DNA from: Proteromonas lacertae
Taxonomy: Eukaryota > Sar > Bigyra > Opalinata > Proteromonadidae
Direction of reading: 5' to 3'
Assembly: GCA_002245135.1 (NCBI GenBank)
Contig: NGBS01001196.1
Location: 1-57,734, forward strand
DNA: 57,734 nt
Both the position numbers and the translations under genes were made by a program. The notes under the pieces were generated by a model. That model saw only the letters and a list, made by a program, of their open reading frames with translations. It made no database searches and had not been told where the DNA came from. Below, in pieces: positions 1-11,900 of the stretch (positions are counted from its first letter, which is position 1; the number at the start of each line of letters is the position of its first letter).

Positions 1-251
1 TACAGCTAGTATAGGTAGATATTTACTAATGGATTATTACTAATGAAGTATTTGCTATTGTAATCATCGTTAAGCTTAACATAAGTGTTTGATGCTAATT
101 AATCTTTATAATACTTTTATTATTTCACAGATTTTATCAAGAATTCATTTTTGTAATAATAGTATGGAATATTTAATTTTTCATTAATGCCATTATTAAA
201 AATGAATTTAAATATGAGAATTAAATACAAATTATATATATAGATAATAAA

Positions 252-1404
252 TTACAACTTATTGAGAATTAATTTCAAATTATGTAATTTCTTTCTATAT
301 TTTGCTATGCAATCATCACTATTACATTTAACAGGAAATTTTATCATCAAACTATCTTTATTTTTCATTTCACATTTCAATTCATATTCATTAACATCTA
401 AAACAATATCACTCATTGAATATTCTGGTGGTAAATCAATTACAATTTCTATTGAACAAATCTCATCTTTATTAGTTGTTTTTACTTTCTCTTTATTCAA
501 ATAACTCATTGAATATTTAATTGTTTTACTTTCATTCACTTCTTGTATTAGATTCTTTACCTTCTTTTCTTTTTCTTCAACTATTTCTTCATTTCCTATT
601 GTATTATTTATTTTAATATCACTCTTCTTTACTTCTTTCAATAATTCACTCGTATTACCTATCACTTTTCCTTTTTCTTCTTTCTTTTTTCTCTCTTCTT
701 TCTCTTCTTTTGTTTCTATTTTATGTTTTATTGTTTCACCTTTATCATTTAATCCTATATATTTTTCTTTTACAGGTAAACTTACATTCTTATTACAACA
801 TATTTTCTTATCATCTTCAATCCACTGTAATGAACTTTCACATAAATCTTTGAAAAATGTTGCATTTTTTAATGCTTGTTTTATAACCCAAGGATTAAAT
901 ACACAATCAATCACTGTACAAAGATGATTTGGTTTTTCTGTATCTTTAATATACCTTGGTGGACTTATAGATAGTGGAATTGATAAATCTATTTTTATGA
1001 ATAAATATAGAAATATACTGTCTGTTTGTGTTGATGATGGTGAAATAGGTTTTCCTTCAAAATTTTGTGGGATTTGAATTTTGGGTGATTGACACATATT
1101 CACAAAGACTAAATGACTTAGTGGTTTATCATTGACCGGTTTTAACTATTTAATATTAATTAATATTAAGGGGTTTTATTATACTATAACAGAATCTTCA
1201 TAAAAAGAACTGAAACAAAAACCAGGTTCTGGTGTAACATATCGAGATTCTGCCTCTTCTTTCATTGAATTCATCTGTTCTTTTATAAATTCTTTATATC
1301 TCTACATATAAAACTAGATAGTGTACAGTTTTGTCAGTTGCAGCCATATCATCAAGCATTGACCAAATACTATCCATTTGCTTTTTTATATCTTCATTAC
1401 TCAT
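252..1404 (-). CDS. PIH1D2: PIH1 domain protein, PIH1D2-like (axonemal dynein assembly / R2TP-type co-chaperone)
   Basis: Three exons fit: 1404-1327, 1301-1185 and 1145-252, with introns of 25 and 39 nt, giving about 362 residues. The start has the motif IWSMLDDMAATD followed by a YKEFIKEQM helix, which matches the N-terminus I know from vertebrate PIH1D2. Next come TPEPGF, VFVNMCQSPKIQIP and a CTVIDCVFNP strand, the classic PIH1 core. A charged Glu/Lys linker leads to a C-terminal CS-like domain (IEIVIDLPPEYSMSDIVLDV, ending LILNKL). Family role: HSP90 co-chaperones that preassemble dynein arms in the cytoplasm, or serve in R2TP. The downstream DRC5 gene agrees with a ciliated organism. The ATG at 1404 was chosen because the conserved N-terminal helix begins there; a further 5' exon cannot be excluded. 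Family assignment is firm, the D2 subtype less so. Confidence 0.85.
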
Positions 1405-1646
1405 TCCAGCTGTCAATAATACATAACTAATAAATAAATACGAAACATTTCGTTCAAACTACTACCTTCACTTTTTAAATTGTTGTTAATTTCGTTCATA
1501 AAACCTAAATAGTGTTTATAATGATTATAATACCATCCATTTTGAAATACTATTCAAAAACTGAAATTGAAACGAATATTTTTTTTGTTTATATATTGCT
1601 TTTTAACCTATTTTGATATTATTGAAATATATTAAATAATTCAAAA

Positions 1647-2079
1647 TTACAACAAAATAACATTAAAAAAAACATATGCATATTTAATCTTCTTCATATT
1701 CAGGTTTCAACCATTTTGTTGGATTTTTATTGTAGAATGGCCAATCAGGTAAGCATAACTATATTCATATACATCATAACATTCTATTTTATACTAGATA
1801 ACAAACAATCACTCCACTTCCCCCATATTATACACATCACATACATACTTTTCATTAAATATCCAATTATCAATCCTATCAACTAAACAATAAAACTAAA
1901 CTCAAATACAGAAAACAGTCGGAATTAAATATGTATATATCTGTTCAGCAAGTAATTGACCTTTGTAATCCTAAATATAACACAAAAAGCTTTCAATACC
2001 ATTCTATCTACTCTAAAAAAGCAAATTTATAAAATGAGAATCAAGCTGTTATTCAAGCTTTTTAAAATATGAATAAAAT
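1647..2079. repeat. Left arm of a ~430-bp inverted repeat (SPCS1 duplication)
   Basis: This arm is the near-identical reverse complement of 2493-2922. It contains the whole left SPCS1 copy, about 35 bp of its 3' flank and about 70 bp upstream. The central spacer of about 410 bp holds an unrelated small gene, whose start codon at 2069 lies just inside this arm. High identity in introns and flanks as well as exons implies a recent inverted duplication or ongoing conversion. Confidence 0.9.
1684..2002 (-). pseudogene. Second copy of signal peptidase complex subunit 1, frame-disrupted
   Basis: Reverse-strand twin of the gene at 2570-2887, with the same ATG-only first exon and the same intron positions (first intron 1999-1971). 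Relative to the other copy there is one extra base in exon 2 (an added A just after the CCG codon, near 1918) and one extra G in a G run in exon 3 (near 1821); intron 2 is one base shorter. The two insertions throw the second transmembrane region out of frame, so the copy as written cannot encode the full protein, although the C-terminal motif PFYNKNPTKWLKPEYEED is still present in the DNA. Either a decaying duplicate or, since one change is in a homopolymer, partly a sequencing error. Its 3' end lies about 280 bp from the PIH1D2 start. Confidence 0.75.
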
Positions 2080-2396
2080 TAATGATAGGACATGGATTAT
2101 TCATGTATCCAGTTATTAATTTGTTTATATACTAATAGGTTCACATAAATAATAAAGTAATAAAAGTCAGTATAGGAGATAACAAAACAGCAACTCAAAA
2201 TGTTCAGTGGCTAGGTGATACAGCAATTGCTCGATTTTTTACAGATAGGTACGATGGATGGAATGAAATTGGTATAGTGAAAGACATAAAGACAATTGAT
2301 GGTATTCCTTTAAAGCCAAATCAAAAGATATGTGATACAAATTTGAAAGATGGAAGTCATATTGTAGTTACTACATCGATATACAGTCTCGTTTAG
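2069..2396 (+). CDS. Small conserved-looking protein, possibly ubiquitin-like fold
   Basis: Two exons, 2069-2104 and 2139-2396, with a 34-nt GT..AG intron, give 97 residues. The joined start reads MNKINDRTWIIHVHINN, then KVIKVSIGDNKTATQ, VQWLGDTAIARFF, VKDIKTIDGIPLKPNQKI and a final DGSHIVVTT strand. Two opening strands, a helix and a closing hydrophobic strand suggest a ubiquitin-like or beta-grasp fold. I do not recognise a named family. It sits between the two divergent SPCS1 copies and its first codons fall in the left repeat arm, so its promoter is probably the duplicated region upstream of SPCS1. Good codon periodicity and a clean splice favour a real gene. Confidence 0.6.
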
Positions 2397-2492
2397 ATAA
2401 TTGTTGATGAATATAGCTATTTATAATATAAAAGTATTTTAGTTGTGTATTATTTAGAATTTTCTTTTGATACTATGTTTGTATGTGAAATG

Positions 2493-2922
2493 TTTTTATT
2501 CATATTTTAAAAAGCTTGAATAACAGCTTGATTCTCATTTTATAAATTTGCTTTTTTAGAGTAGATAGAATGGTATTGAAAGCTTTTTGTGTTATATTTA
2601 GGACTACAAAGGTCAATTACTTGCTGAACAGATATATACATATTTAATTCCGCTGTTTTCTGTATTTGAATTTTGTTTATATTGTTTAGTTGATAGGATT
2701 GATAATTGGATATTTAATGAAAAGTATGTATGTGATGTGTATAATATGGGGAAGTGGAGTGATTGTTTGTTATCTAGTATAAAATAGAATGTTATGATGT
2801 ATATGAATATAGTTATGCTTACCTGATTGGCCATTCTACAATAAAAATCCAACAAAATGGTTGAAACCTGAATATGAAGAAGATTAAATATGCATATGTT
2901 TTTTTATGTTATATTTGTTAAT
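2493..2922. repeat. Right arm of the SPCS1 inverted repeat
   Basis: Reverse complement of 1647-2079 with a few single-base differences. It carries the intact SPCS1 copy on the plus strand, with upstream sequence on the inner side and a short 3' flank on the outer side. The homology fades in the T-rich stretch after about 2922. Confidence 0.9.
2570..2887 (+). CDS. SPCS1: Signal peptidase complex subunit 1 (12 kDa subunit)
   Basis: Four exons: 2570-2572 (the ATG alone), 2602-2661, 2690-2776 and 2813-2887, with introns of 29, 28 and 36 nt. All junctions are in phase 0. The 74-residue product begins MDYKGQLLAEQ, closely matching the animal start MDFKGQKLAEQ. Two hydrophobic helices follow (LIPLFSLIGLIIGYL and YVMCIIWGSGVIVCYL), then LPDWPFYNKNPTKWL, the conserved post-membrane motif, and an acidic tail. 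The protein is a small two-span ER membrane subunit that helps signal peptidase select substrates. It is slightly shorter than the animal protein, lacking the basic C-terminal tail. An intron directly after the start codon means no single ORF reveals this gene. Confidence 0.9.
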
Positions 2923-3022
2923 TATGGGTTTAATAAGCAATTCCTCTTCTTTTCCACTCCAAAAAATAAATTCAATATTAGATTCAATAAAGCCATTTAT
3001 CAATAATAATAAATCATTTTTC

Positions 3023-5756
3023 TTAATTCTCTTTAGAAGGTATTCTTGTATAACTTCTGAACTATATATATATAAAATAAAATAATAATTATTAACAATA
3101 CATAAGACCAGGGTCTCAACCATCTAGTATCAGGGAAACAAGCTAAAACATAAGGATATAATAAAAACACAATTGAAACACAAGCAACAAGAATAATCAC
3201 ATCTTTTAAGAAATTCAAATTGACAGTCTCTGGACTACATACCTTTACAAATGAGAATGTCGTAGGATTATTCACTTTTCCTTTTCTACCAATTGTAAAC
3301 ACTACATCTATCTTTACTAGTCCTTCTTTTTTACATTTGAATTGTACATTTAACTCCTTTGGTTCTTTTGATAATTCAACTACATCGAAAATTGAACCAC
3401 TTACTTTAACTTCACATACTTTTTTATTATTTGATTTTATATGAGGTTTTTCTAATACTTGAAGTTTTGATGCATCTCCTGCTTACAAAAAGAAGAATAT
3501 GAATTAAAATGAAAAACTAATTCTACTGTAATTGATTAGAAAAAAAAAAAGATATAACAAAATAATATGATTGTTCATCAATATATGAATTAATATTTGC
3601 TTCTGTATTATCTGAACTATATCCACCTTGAACTCTTCCATTATATACTACATCTCCATATAATTCATTAATTTTTGGATCATTTTCATAATTGTTATAA
3701 TCATAATCACTATCATTTTCATAATCATTATCATTATATTGGTTATAATCATAATTACCGTAAAAATAAGAATTAAAGAAATATATATATGTGTAAAAAA
3801 AATAATAAAAAAGATATTTCATAACTAGTTCTAACTGAGTAAGAATATGGATTATTTTTACATATTTTCATCCAACTAAACGTTATTGGAGTACTATCAA
3901 CTAAAAATTCAACCATCAAATGATATTCACCTTCTTTATTACAATTATAATCCACTTCTAATATCTTTGCACCAGTTTCTTTATTTAATGTAATTTCATC
4001 TTCTTCATCATAACCAATTATAGAAACTGTAGGGCCAAACATATAAGAATCTACTTCAGTGCTGATAGTTGGATAAGATATCACTAAATCTCTATCACCT
4101 TCATTTTCTATATAAAATCTTGATCTTTCTTCATCCCATCGTGCTTTTACGAGATGAATGCCTGGTTGATATACTGGAGATACAACTCCTTTCTTTACTA
4201 CATAAGTTGTATCTACTGTTGGTGAAAAAATACCTGGTGTTATTGTAATTGGATATTTACTGGAAGAAGCGCAATCTTTGTCATATTCAAATACTAATTT
4301 GGGTAAAGCATCAACATTCTTCTTTTCAGCGTAAATAATATCAAATGCAACTTTTACATGATTAATTCCTATATCTTTACATTGATGGCAGATTATGAAT
4401 TTTTGTGATTGTTTTCCTACACTTCTTGATTCAGCTGCTTGTCCCATAACTGTAGTTTCAACACCAGCACCTTTTACAACAGGAACTGTATAATTAGTAA
4501 TGCCATAACGACTCTATTTTTAATAATTAAAATAAAAACATAATAATATTATTATTATATATACTCTAAAGTGTAAAACTAAACATTGTTTATTACTGCT
4601 AATAGTTACTCCGTTTCTATCATTTCCAGAGAATGGAGCTGTAATAATACCATCATTAATCACAGCATATTGAGATACTATATAACTATCATCCACTAGA
4701 ACATCGAAACCTGGCAATGGACCTAGTTTATAGTCTTTAATAAATGAAAAAGCGATGAATGAATGATCACCATTATGAAAAACAATTACATTCTACAGTT
4801 ACTTTAATTCTACGGGGTTGACCTGAAAATATAATTTCTATAACTCTTTGTTCATCAATTGTTTCGTCTCCCATAATATCTCCATTTTTTATTGAGACAG
4901 CATCTTGATAGTCTTCTCTCAGGCTACATTCAAGCAAGTCTGATAATTTTCCACTTAATATAATGTATGTGACTGATCCAACATCATCAACGAATAGATC
5001 ATCATTGTATGGATGGAAATTTGGACTGATAAAACCTTGATTAGAGATTAAATTAGTATCTGCTTTCTTTTTCTATTATTTTAATAAGATAAAAAATATA
5101 ATATACCATATAAATATATTCATATTTCAATATATAATCTCCACAATTCTTTGTAAAAAATACTGCTATATCAATATTAATTCCATTTTCTATCTTTATG
5201 TTCATTGATACTCTAGCATTAGCATTACCTGGATTAAAACATACAAAATCCACTGTAAAATTACCTTTGTATACTTCACCTTCTAAAAATAAGGTTGGAT
5301 TACTAGCAAATGGTCTAATTGTAACATTTGCATTTTTTAAAGGAGCTGGACTTTGGCTAACTTTCACTTCAATTGTTAATAAAATTAAAAAACAGTAAAT
5401 TAAAATGTACAATGAAAAAAAAGATATGTTGGTTTTCCTTTGTTTGGCATTTCATACCAGCATTCAATAAAATCGCTTCTTTCTGATACTTGGTTGATTG
5501 GAGGATCATTAAAAATGCTATTTAAGTATAAATTAGTGAAAATAATTATACTTTGCAATTACACCATTCTCAATTACGCCAAATTCTTTCCCTTCATCTG
5601 ATTTGCACATCATATTCATTTTTGTCCCTGCCTAAAACTATATTAATCACTCTTTAAATACCAAAGCATCTTCAATAGATCTTAAAGACTTTCCTAAAGC
5701 AATACAATGAAGGTCAAGCACAAAGATGACTAGGAGAGCTCTTAAAACCTTATTCA
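3023..5756 (-). CDS. Spliced secreted / type I membrane protein with repeated Cys-containing beta modules
   Basis: Starts with ATG at 5756 and a signal peptide (MNKVLRALLVIFVLDLHCIA). Placed introns include about 30 nt after the IEDAL residues, about 35 nt after VIAK, one before KVSQSPAPLKN, one before KKKADTNLIS, one of about 51 nt between DEQR and NVIVFHNGDHS, one after LVLHFR, and the last after WLRPWSY, leading to the tail FRSYTRIPSKEN. At least two modules end in a Thr-Phe-Ser-Trp/Phe-x-Lys-x-Cys motif (ITFSWMKICKN, TTFSFVKVCSPE), suggesting a repeated Ig-like fold. A single membrane helix (VIILVACVSIVFLLYPYVLA) precedes a short basic cytoplasmic tail. An Asn/Asp/Tyr-rich insert at about 3560-3770 has unresolved exon edges. 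Family not recognised. It is head-to-head with DRC5, 93 bp apart. Confidence 0.7.
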
Positions 5757-5849
5757 TGATTTTTCTTTTTGAAAGTCAGTTCGAGCTTGACTTGACAAGT
5801 ATCAAGCTTTTAATATTTAAAATAACGTTTTTTCTATTTTAAAGACAAG

Positions 5850-7291
5850 ATGGAAGATAAATTGGGGAAAAACACTGTTGTAATATCTATATCAGACCAG
5901 ATCAAAAAATTTCAAGCAGTTGGTTTTGAAAAGATAGTCGAAACTGTATTTACTGAAATATTGATTTATTTTAATTCAATAGCAACCAAAACCGTATGGC
6001 TACCAAGTACCTTCACTTGTGCATATGTGTATTGAGGCAATATCTAGTCATTATGAAGGTATATTATTCACAATTGATTAATGCTATTTATAGAAATTGG
6101 AAATTTAAAGGGTGTAGATGATAAATATATAAATATAATCAATGCTGATATTTCAGACAATATTGATTTGTCAATTGCTATGAATACACTGAAAGATGAA
6201 AATTATTGGCGTAAATGCTGTGTAAAAGGTCGTGTATATATTTTTTGTTGTTATATATTATGATTTATAGAAATGGGAAAATTGTGATGTTCTAGAACAT
6301 GGCTGTAGTTGGAAACAATTATATGCAGAAACTCTATGCCAAGAATTAATAGAAAATTTCAAAGAGGATGATATTCTAGAAGAATTACTCGCCAAACTAA
6401 ATGCTTGTCAAGATTATGTATTTACACTCAAAATAAGGCAATTACCTTCACATTTAAATATACAAAATATAGTTACAGCACTTCCTAATTTATATAGCTT
6501 TGATATAGAATATAAGTATATTTCTTTATTTATTTACCTTAATTAGTATATTGGGAGTTGGAATGAATTATGATCGAGCTTTATTTGGCATGAAGATATC
6601 CGATGCAACTCATTTATCATCTTCATTTTCAATTGCTAGCTGTCTAACAATCTTAAAATTAGCAAATTGTAAAATTGATGATCAATTGCTTCGAATTATA
6701 ATACAAGGTCTTTTACAAAATGAAACAATCACCACACTCGACTTATCTCACAATAGAATCACTAATCACGGAGCAAGGTTGATTTCTAAATTGTTACATA
6801 GCCACAGTGTGATACATTCATTAAATATTGAAGATAATCAAATACATGCTGAAGGAGGTAGGTATTTAGGTGGTGCTTTGTCATTAAACAAATCTCTTGT
6901 TTATTTGAATATGAAATTGAATAGATTAACAGATGATGGTGGTAGAATGTTATTTGAAGGGTTGGAAAAGAACAGTTCTGTCCAGGAGATTAATTTGGGT
7001 AGTAATTCTTTAGCTACTGATACAATGTTTGCATTAAATAGAGTGCTTCGTATTATAAATAATCAAATCACTACGCTTGAACTAACAGGTAATGATTTCA
7101 CAGAATCTGATGTAGAGACTCTCTGTGCAACTTTAGAGGTTAATAATAAAGTGGTGAATGTGGATTTAAGAATGAACCAGTTGGCTAAAGATAGTAAACC
7201 AATGATGATGGTACAACAGCTAACTAGGAAAAATGAATTGCTCATTAGAGGTGGATTTAATAGAGACACAATATTGGCATCTTTAAAGTAA
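5850..7291 (+). CDS. DRC5: Leucine-rich repeat protein TCTE1 / dynein regulatory complex subunit 5
   Basis: Five exons (5850-5945, 5983-6058, 6094-6233, 6271-6515, 6547-7291) with introns of 31-37 nt give 433 residues. An N-terminal region contains VPSLVHMCIEAISSHYE and CSWKQLYAETLCQELIENF, followed by ILGVGMNYDRALFGM, as I recall it from TCTE1 orthologs. The C-terminal half is an array of about seven ribonuclease-inhibitor-type LRRs (for example ITTLDLSHNRITNHGARLIS). Family role: part of the nexin-dynein regulatory complex linking doublet microtubules in motile cilia. The start was chosen because the frame stays open into the first intron and lies just outside the divergent promoter shared with the upstream membrane protein gene. 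Confidence 0.9.
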
Positions 7292-7499
7292 ATAGACACA
7301 AATAACAATAAATACTATATACTCTAAAAGTGCTAAAAATGTTGTAATATTACCAATAATACCATAACCTATAACAAAAACAAATATTTTTGATTATTTA
7401 AAAGGTTGAAAGTAAAAATTCAAAATAAAACACATTAGACAATTTAAGTTACAAAAACTTGGCTCGTGTTTCCAAAAACTCTAATTTCTTCTTTACGCT
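7292..7499. other. Intergenic spacer between DRC5 and the ABCA gene
   Basis: About 200 bp of AT-rich DNA with no ORF; it presumably holds the DRC5 3' end and the ABCA promoter. No specific element recognised. Confidence 0.5.
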
Positions 7500-8909
7500 A
7501 TGGGAAGTATATTTATTGTATTTAGCCAATAGAATGTTGTGAGAATTTTTGGAAAGACCTTTGGTTGATGCTCAAAAAGACCTGGTTGCTTAAAATTCGT
7601 CATCCTTACAGATTGTTCTTTGAGATTGTATATTTGAGGTTATTTATTTTCTACTAGTTTGTTCCAGTTTTATTAGCATGTATCTTAATTCCAGTTTATT
7701 ACATTATGAATCCCTTAGTTGTAGACCAAGAAACGTATAACTACATTTATTTTATTTATGATAGATTTATAATGTCAGCTCGTAATTTAATGCCTTTGGG
7801 TGATATGTTTGCTCATATTCAGTGGATGGGTCAGTACATAGCTGTCGTTGGAGAAGATGATATAAGAGAAGAATTTATAAAAGAAATGGATAATTTTTAC
7901 CCTGGTGTCCATCTCGAAAATCTAAATATGCCTGAAGATTATTATAATTCATTCAATGGCAGTTTAGATTATATGAACATCCCCAAATTATCAGAAATAG
8001 CAATAAACTTCACTAATGAAGGTGAATTTGATAGTTATGTCAAAAGTGATAATTATATACATGGTAAAACAGCCTTTTTAGCAATAACACTAAATAAATT
8101 TGATAGAACCAATCAACAATATGATTATATGATCCGTTACAACTTCTCATCTGGTGCTCCAAACTTCATGTTCGAAGGTGGTGCAGTAAGTCAATGGTCA
8201 AGATTAATTTCCTTTGATAATATTGATAAATTCATATCTTTCGATTATTCACCATTTGCCTTTACACAAGAAGAAAGAGATGATTTGAAAGAAAGAGCTC
8301 CATTCACTAAAACACAAGGATTTATTACACTTCAAAGTGCAATTGATAAGGTGATATTAAATACACCAGGAGCTATAAAGTATGATGCTGTTACAATGTT
8401 GCAGAAGATGTTGAAAGATTCGTATTTACTGAAACAATCAGTGGTATATATATATATATATAATTATCATATGCTTTTCATTATTCTTTTTTAATCTTAT
8501 TTATCTTATTATTATTTAATTTAGAAAATGAATGTAACAATGGCAGCGATGCAATTACTTCAATCTCCCTACAACGCTTCATTCATTGAAGAATTAAAGA
8601 ATTTACTTCATGAGTATGAATATGAACCGCAAAGTGTAAGGATCTCAGCATTTCCTCAATTTGCATACTCCAAAAATAGATTCTTTGAGCATTTATCCTT
8701 CGCTTTTGGTACATTATTCGTATTAGCTTATATCTATCCTGCATCTTGGTTAATTAGAGGAATTGTCAGTGAAAAAGAGAGGAAAATTAGAGAAGGTATG
8801 TTTATGATGGGTTTAAATGAAATGTCTTTATTGTGGGCTTGGTTAATTACATATTTTATTGAATTCTTAATTATGGCATGCTTTATTGGATTAATTGTGT
8901 ATAAATACT

Positions 8910-8940
<31 letters not shown>

Positions 8941-11900
8941 ATTCATTTATAGTGGTTTAATGATGGAACATTCTAATGCATTCTTCTTCTTGTTTCACTT
9001 CTTAATGTATGGTTTAACTGTCACTACATTTACCTATATGTTATCCACTTTATTCAGTAAAGCAAAAACAGCAGGTATCTTTGGCGTAGTCTTCACATTA
9101 GCATTCTATTTCCCTGCAATCTTTACATCTGATGCAGAAATGGCAAGAGAAAACAAAGTTGGTTTATCATTCTTCTTTCCAGTTGCATTTGATTTAGGTT
9201 TAAGAACTTTCTGTTTACTGGAAGCTGATGGTGTTGGTTTAACCGTCTCAACCTTTGATAAACAATATGATAGTTATGCATTAGCTGATGGTTATATTAT
9301 GTTAGCTGTAGATTGTGTTGTTTATTATTTCATTGGTTGGTATTTGGATAAAGTCTTTCCCAAAAGAATATGGTGTTACATATAAATGGTATTTCTTATT
9401 TACTAAGTCATATTGGTTTCCTGATCGAGTATATATTCTATTATATTTATAGCAATTTATAAAGGATAATAAAGTAAGTGATGAAAAAGCAGCAAGTGTT
9501 TTAGAAGAACAGAAGAAATTAGAAGAAGGAAAAACAGAGGAAGAAAAATTACATTTTGAAGAAGTCGAACCAAAGTATAAAGAATTAGCTTCACAAGGTA
9601 AATGTATAACAGTCAAAGATTTCTACAAAACATTTAATACACCCGATGGTATAAAAGTAGCCGTTAATCATTTAAATATGGAAATGTATGAAGATCAAAT
9701 CTTTGTTTTATTAGGTCATAATGGTGCTGGTAAAACTACAACTTTATCCATTCTAAGTGGATTAATACCTGGTACAAGTGGTACTGCAACTATGTATGGA
9801 TATGATATAAACACTCAAATGAATGATTTACGTAAAATAATGGGAGTATGTCCTCAACATGATGTATTATTTGATGAATTAACAGTAAAAGAACATTTAT
9901 TCTTATTTGCTGGATTAAAAGGAATGAAGAAAGAAGATATACCTGCTGCAGCTGATAAAATTATTGGTGAAATTGGTTTGAGAGAAAAAATAGATTATCC
10001 TTCTAGTAAACTAAGTGGAGGACAAAAGAGAAAATTGAGTGTAGGAATTGCTTTGATTGGAAATTCAAAAATCGTATTTTTAGATGAGCCAACTAGTGGT
10101 ATGGATCCTTATTCTAGAAGAAGTACTTGGTCAATGTTACAAAGTAATAAAGAAGGAAGAATCATTATATTAACCACTCATTTCATGGATGAAGCTGATT
10201 TATTAGGAGATAGAATTGCTATTATGCATGAAGGAAAATTAATATGTTGTGGAAGACCTCATTTTTTAAAGAGAGAATATGGTGTAGGTTATACATTAAC
10301 AATAGTAAAGAAAGATCCAAATGAGAATAAAGCAATTACTAATCTATTAACAACAATGGTTCCTGAAGCTGAAGTATTGAGTGATGTTGGTAAAGAAATC
10401 TCATTTAGATTACCATTTGGATCAGCAGAACTATTCCCTAAATTATTGAATGAAATTGATGATAATAAAGATGAATATGGAATTCAAAGTTATGGAATGT
10501 CTGTTACAACAATGGAAGAAGTGTTTTTGAATTCTGCAAAGATGGAAGATCGTAAAAGTGCATTAGATATTCAAGATGCTAGAAAATCAGGAAGTAGTAG
10601 AATAATGTTGAGTAAAAACTATAAACAGTTTAATAGAGCAGAAGCTTCAACGAAAGGAATGTTTTGGATTCATTTTAAAGCATTGTTTACAAAGAGATTA
10701 TTGTATGTTAAGAGAGATTTGAAAGGCATTTTATTCCAATTAGTTATTCCTATTCTATTAATGGCTCTTGGTTTATTATTAATGACTTTTAATAATTTCT
10801 CACAACCACCATTTATTCCAGTATCAACATCCTATTATAATGAAAAATTAAAAGTTGAAACGAATTTGATTGGTAAAACATATTTCCCTTATGATAATAG
10901 TACAAATCTGTTTAAACAACAAGGAATTATAGATTATTTAGATCCTGATTCATTAGTTCCAATATCCATAGATGCAAGTCAATATTTTGATAAAGATATG
11001 TGTTATGAAGAAGAATTTGTCAGAGCGATGGGAACTCAATCAGCTAAAGTGAGATATTGTTATTATTTAGCTAAAGATAGAGAATTTGCTGCTCCTTTAT
11101 TTGGTATGATGAGATATTTATTAGATAATTACATTGCACATGAATCAACCACTTATTTAGCAGCTGCTAGAGTATTAGATCATGATTCTCCTTATCCAGT
11201 AACTTATATATTCGTTAATACATCCAGTACACATGGCTCGTCTATAGGTTTGAACTTGTTGAATGAAGCTTTCTTAAGACAAACAACAAATAATCCAGAA
11301 GCATCTATTAAGGTTTGGGGTTCGATCTTACCATTTACCGATGTTGAAGAGAAAGCTGTTCAAGGAATCAGAGCTTTTGGTACTCCAATGATCTTATTAC
11401 TATCAGTTGCCTTTATACCAGCTTATTATGCAGTTTTTATAGTAAGAGAAAGAGAAACAAGTGTAAAACATCAACAGCTAATTAGTGGTGTAAGTTTATC
11501 TGCATATTGGACATCTACATTCTTATGGGATATGTTGTGTTATGTATTACCATGTATATTTGGTATTGCATTTATGTATATATTCACACTGGATGCTTAT
11601 ACTGATAATATTGGAGCTGTAATTGTATTGTTTATACTCTATGGTGTTACTGTTGCTCCATGTACTTACTTTATATGTTATTTCTTTAAAAGCCATACAT
11701 CAGCACAAAACATTGTTTTATTCGCTAATATCTTCATGGCTATATTGATGTTGGTTGTGTTTGTTTTGAATATGATTGAAGATACATGTATGGTATCAAG
11801 AGTGTTAGAATGGTTCTTTATGTTCTTCCCAGGTTATTCATTTGGAATGGCTTTATTGAGATTGAGTATATTGGATTATTTATCATTATTGGATAAAAGT

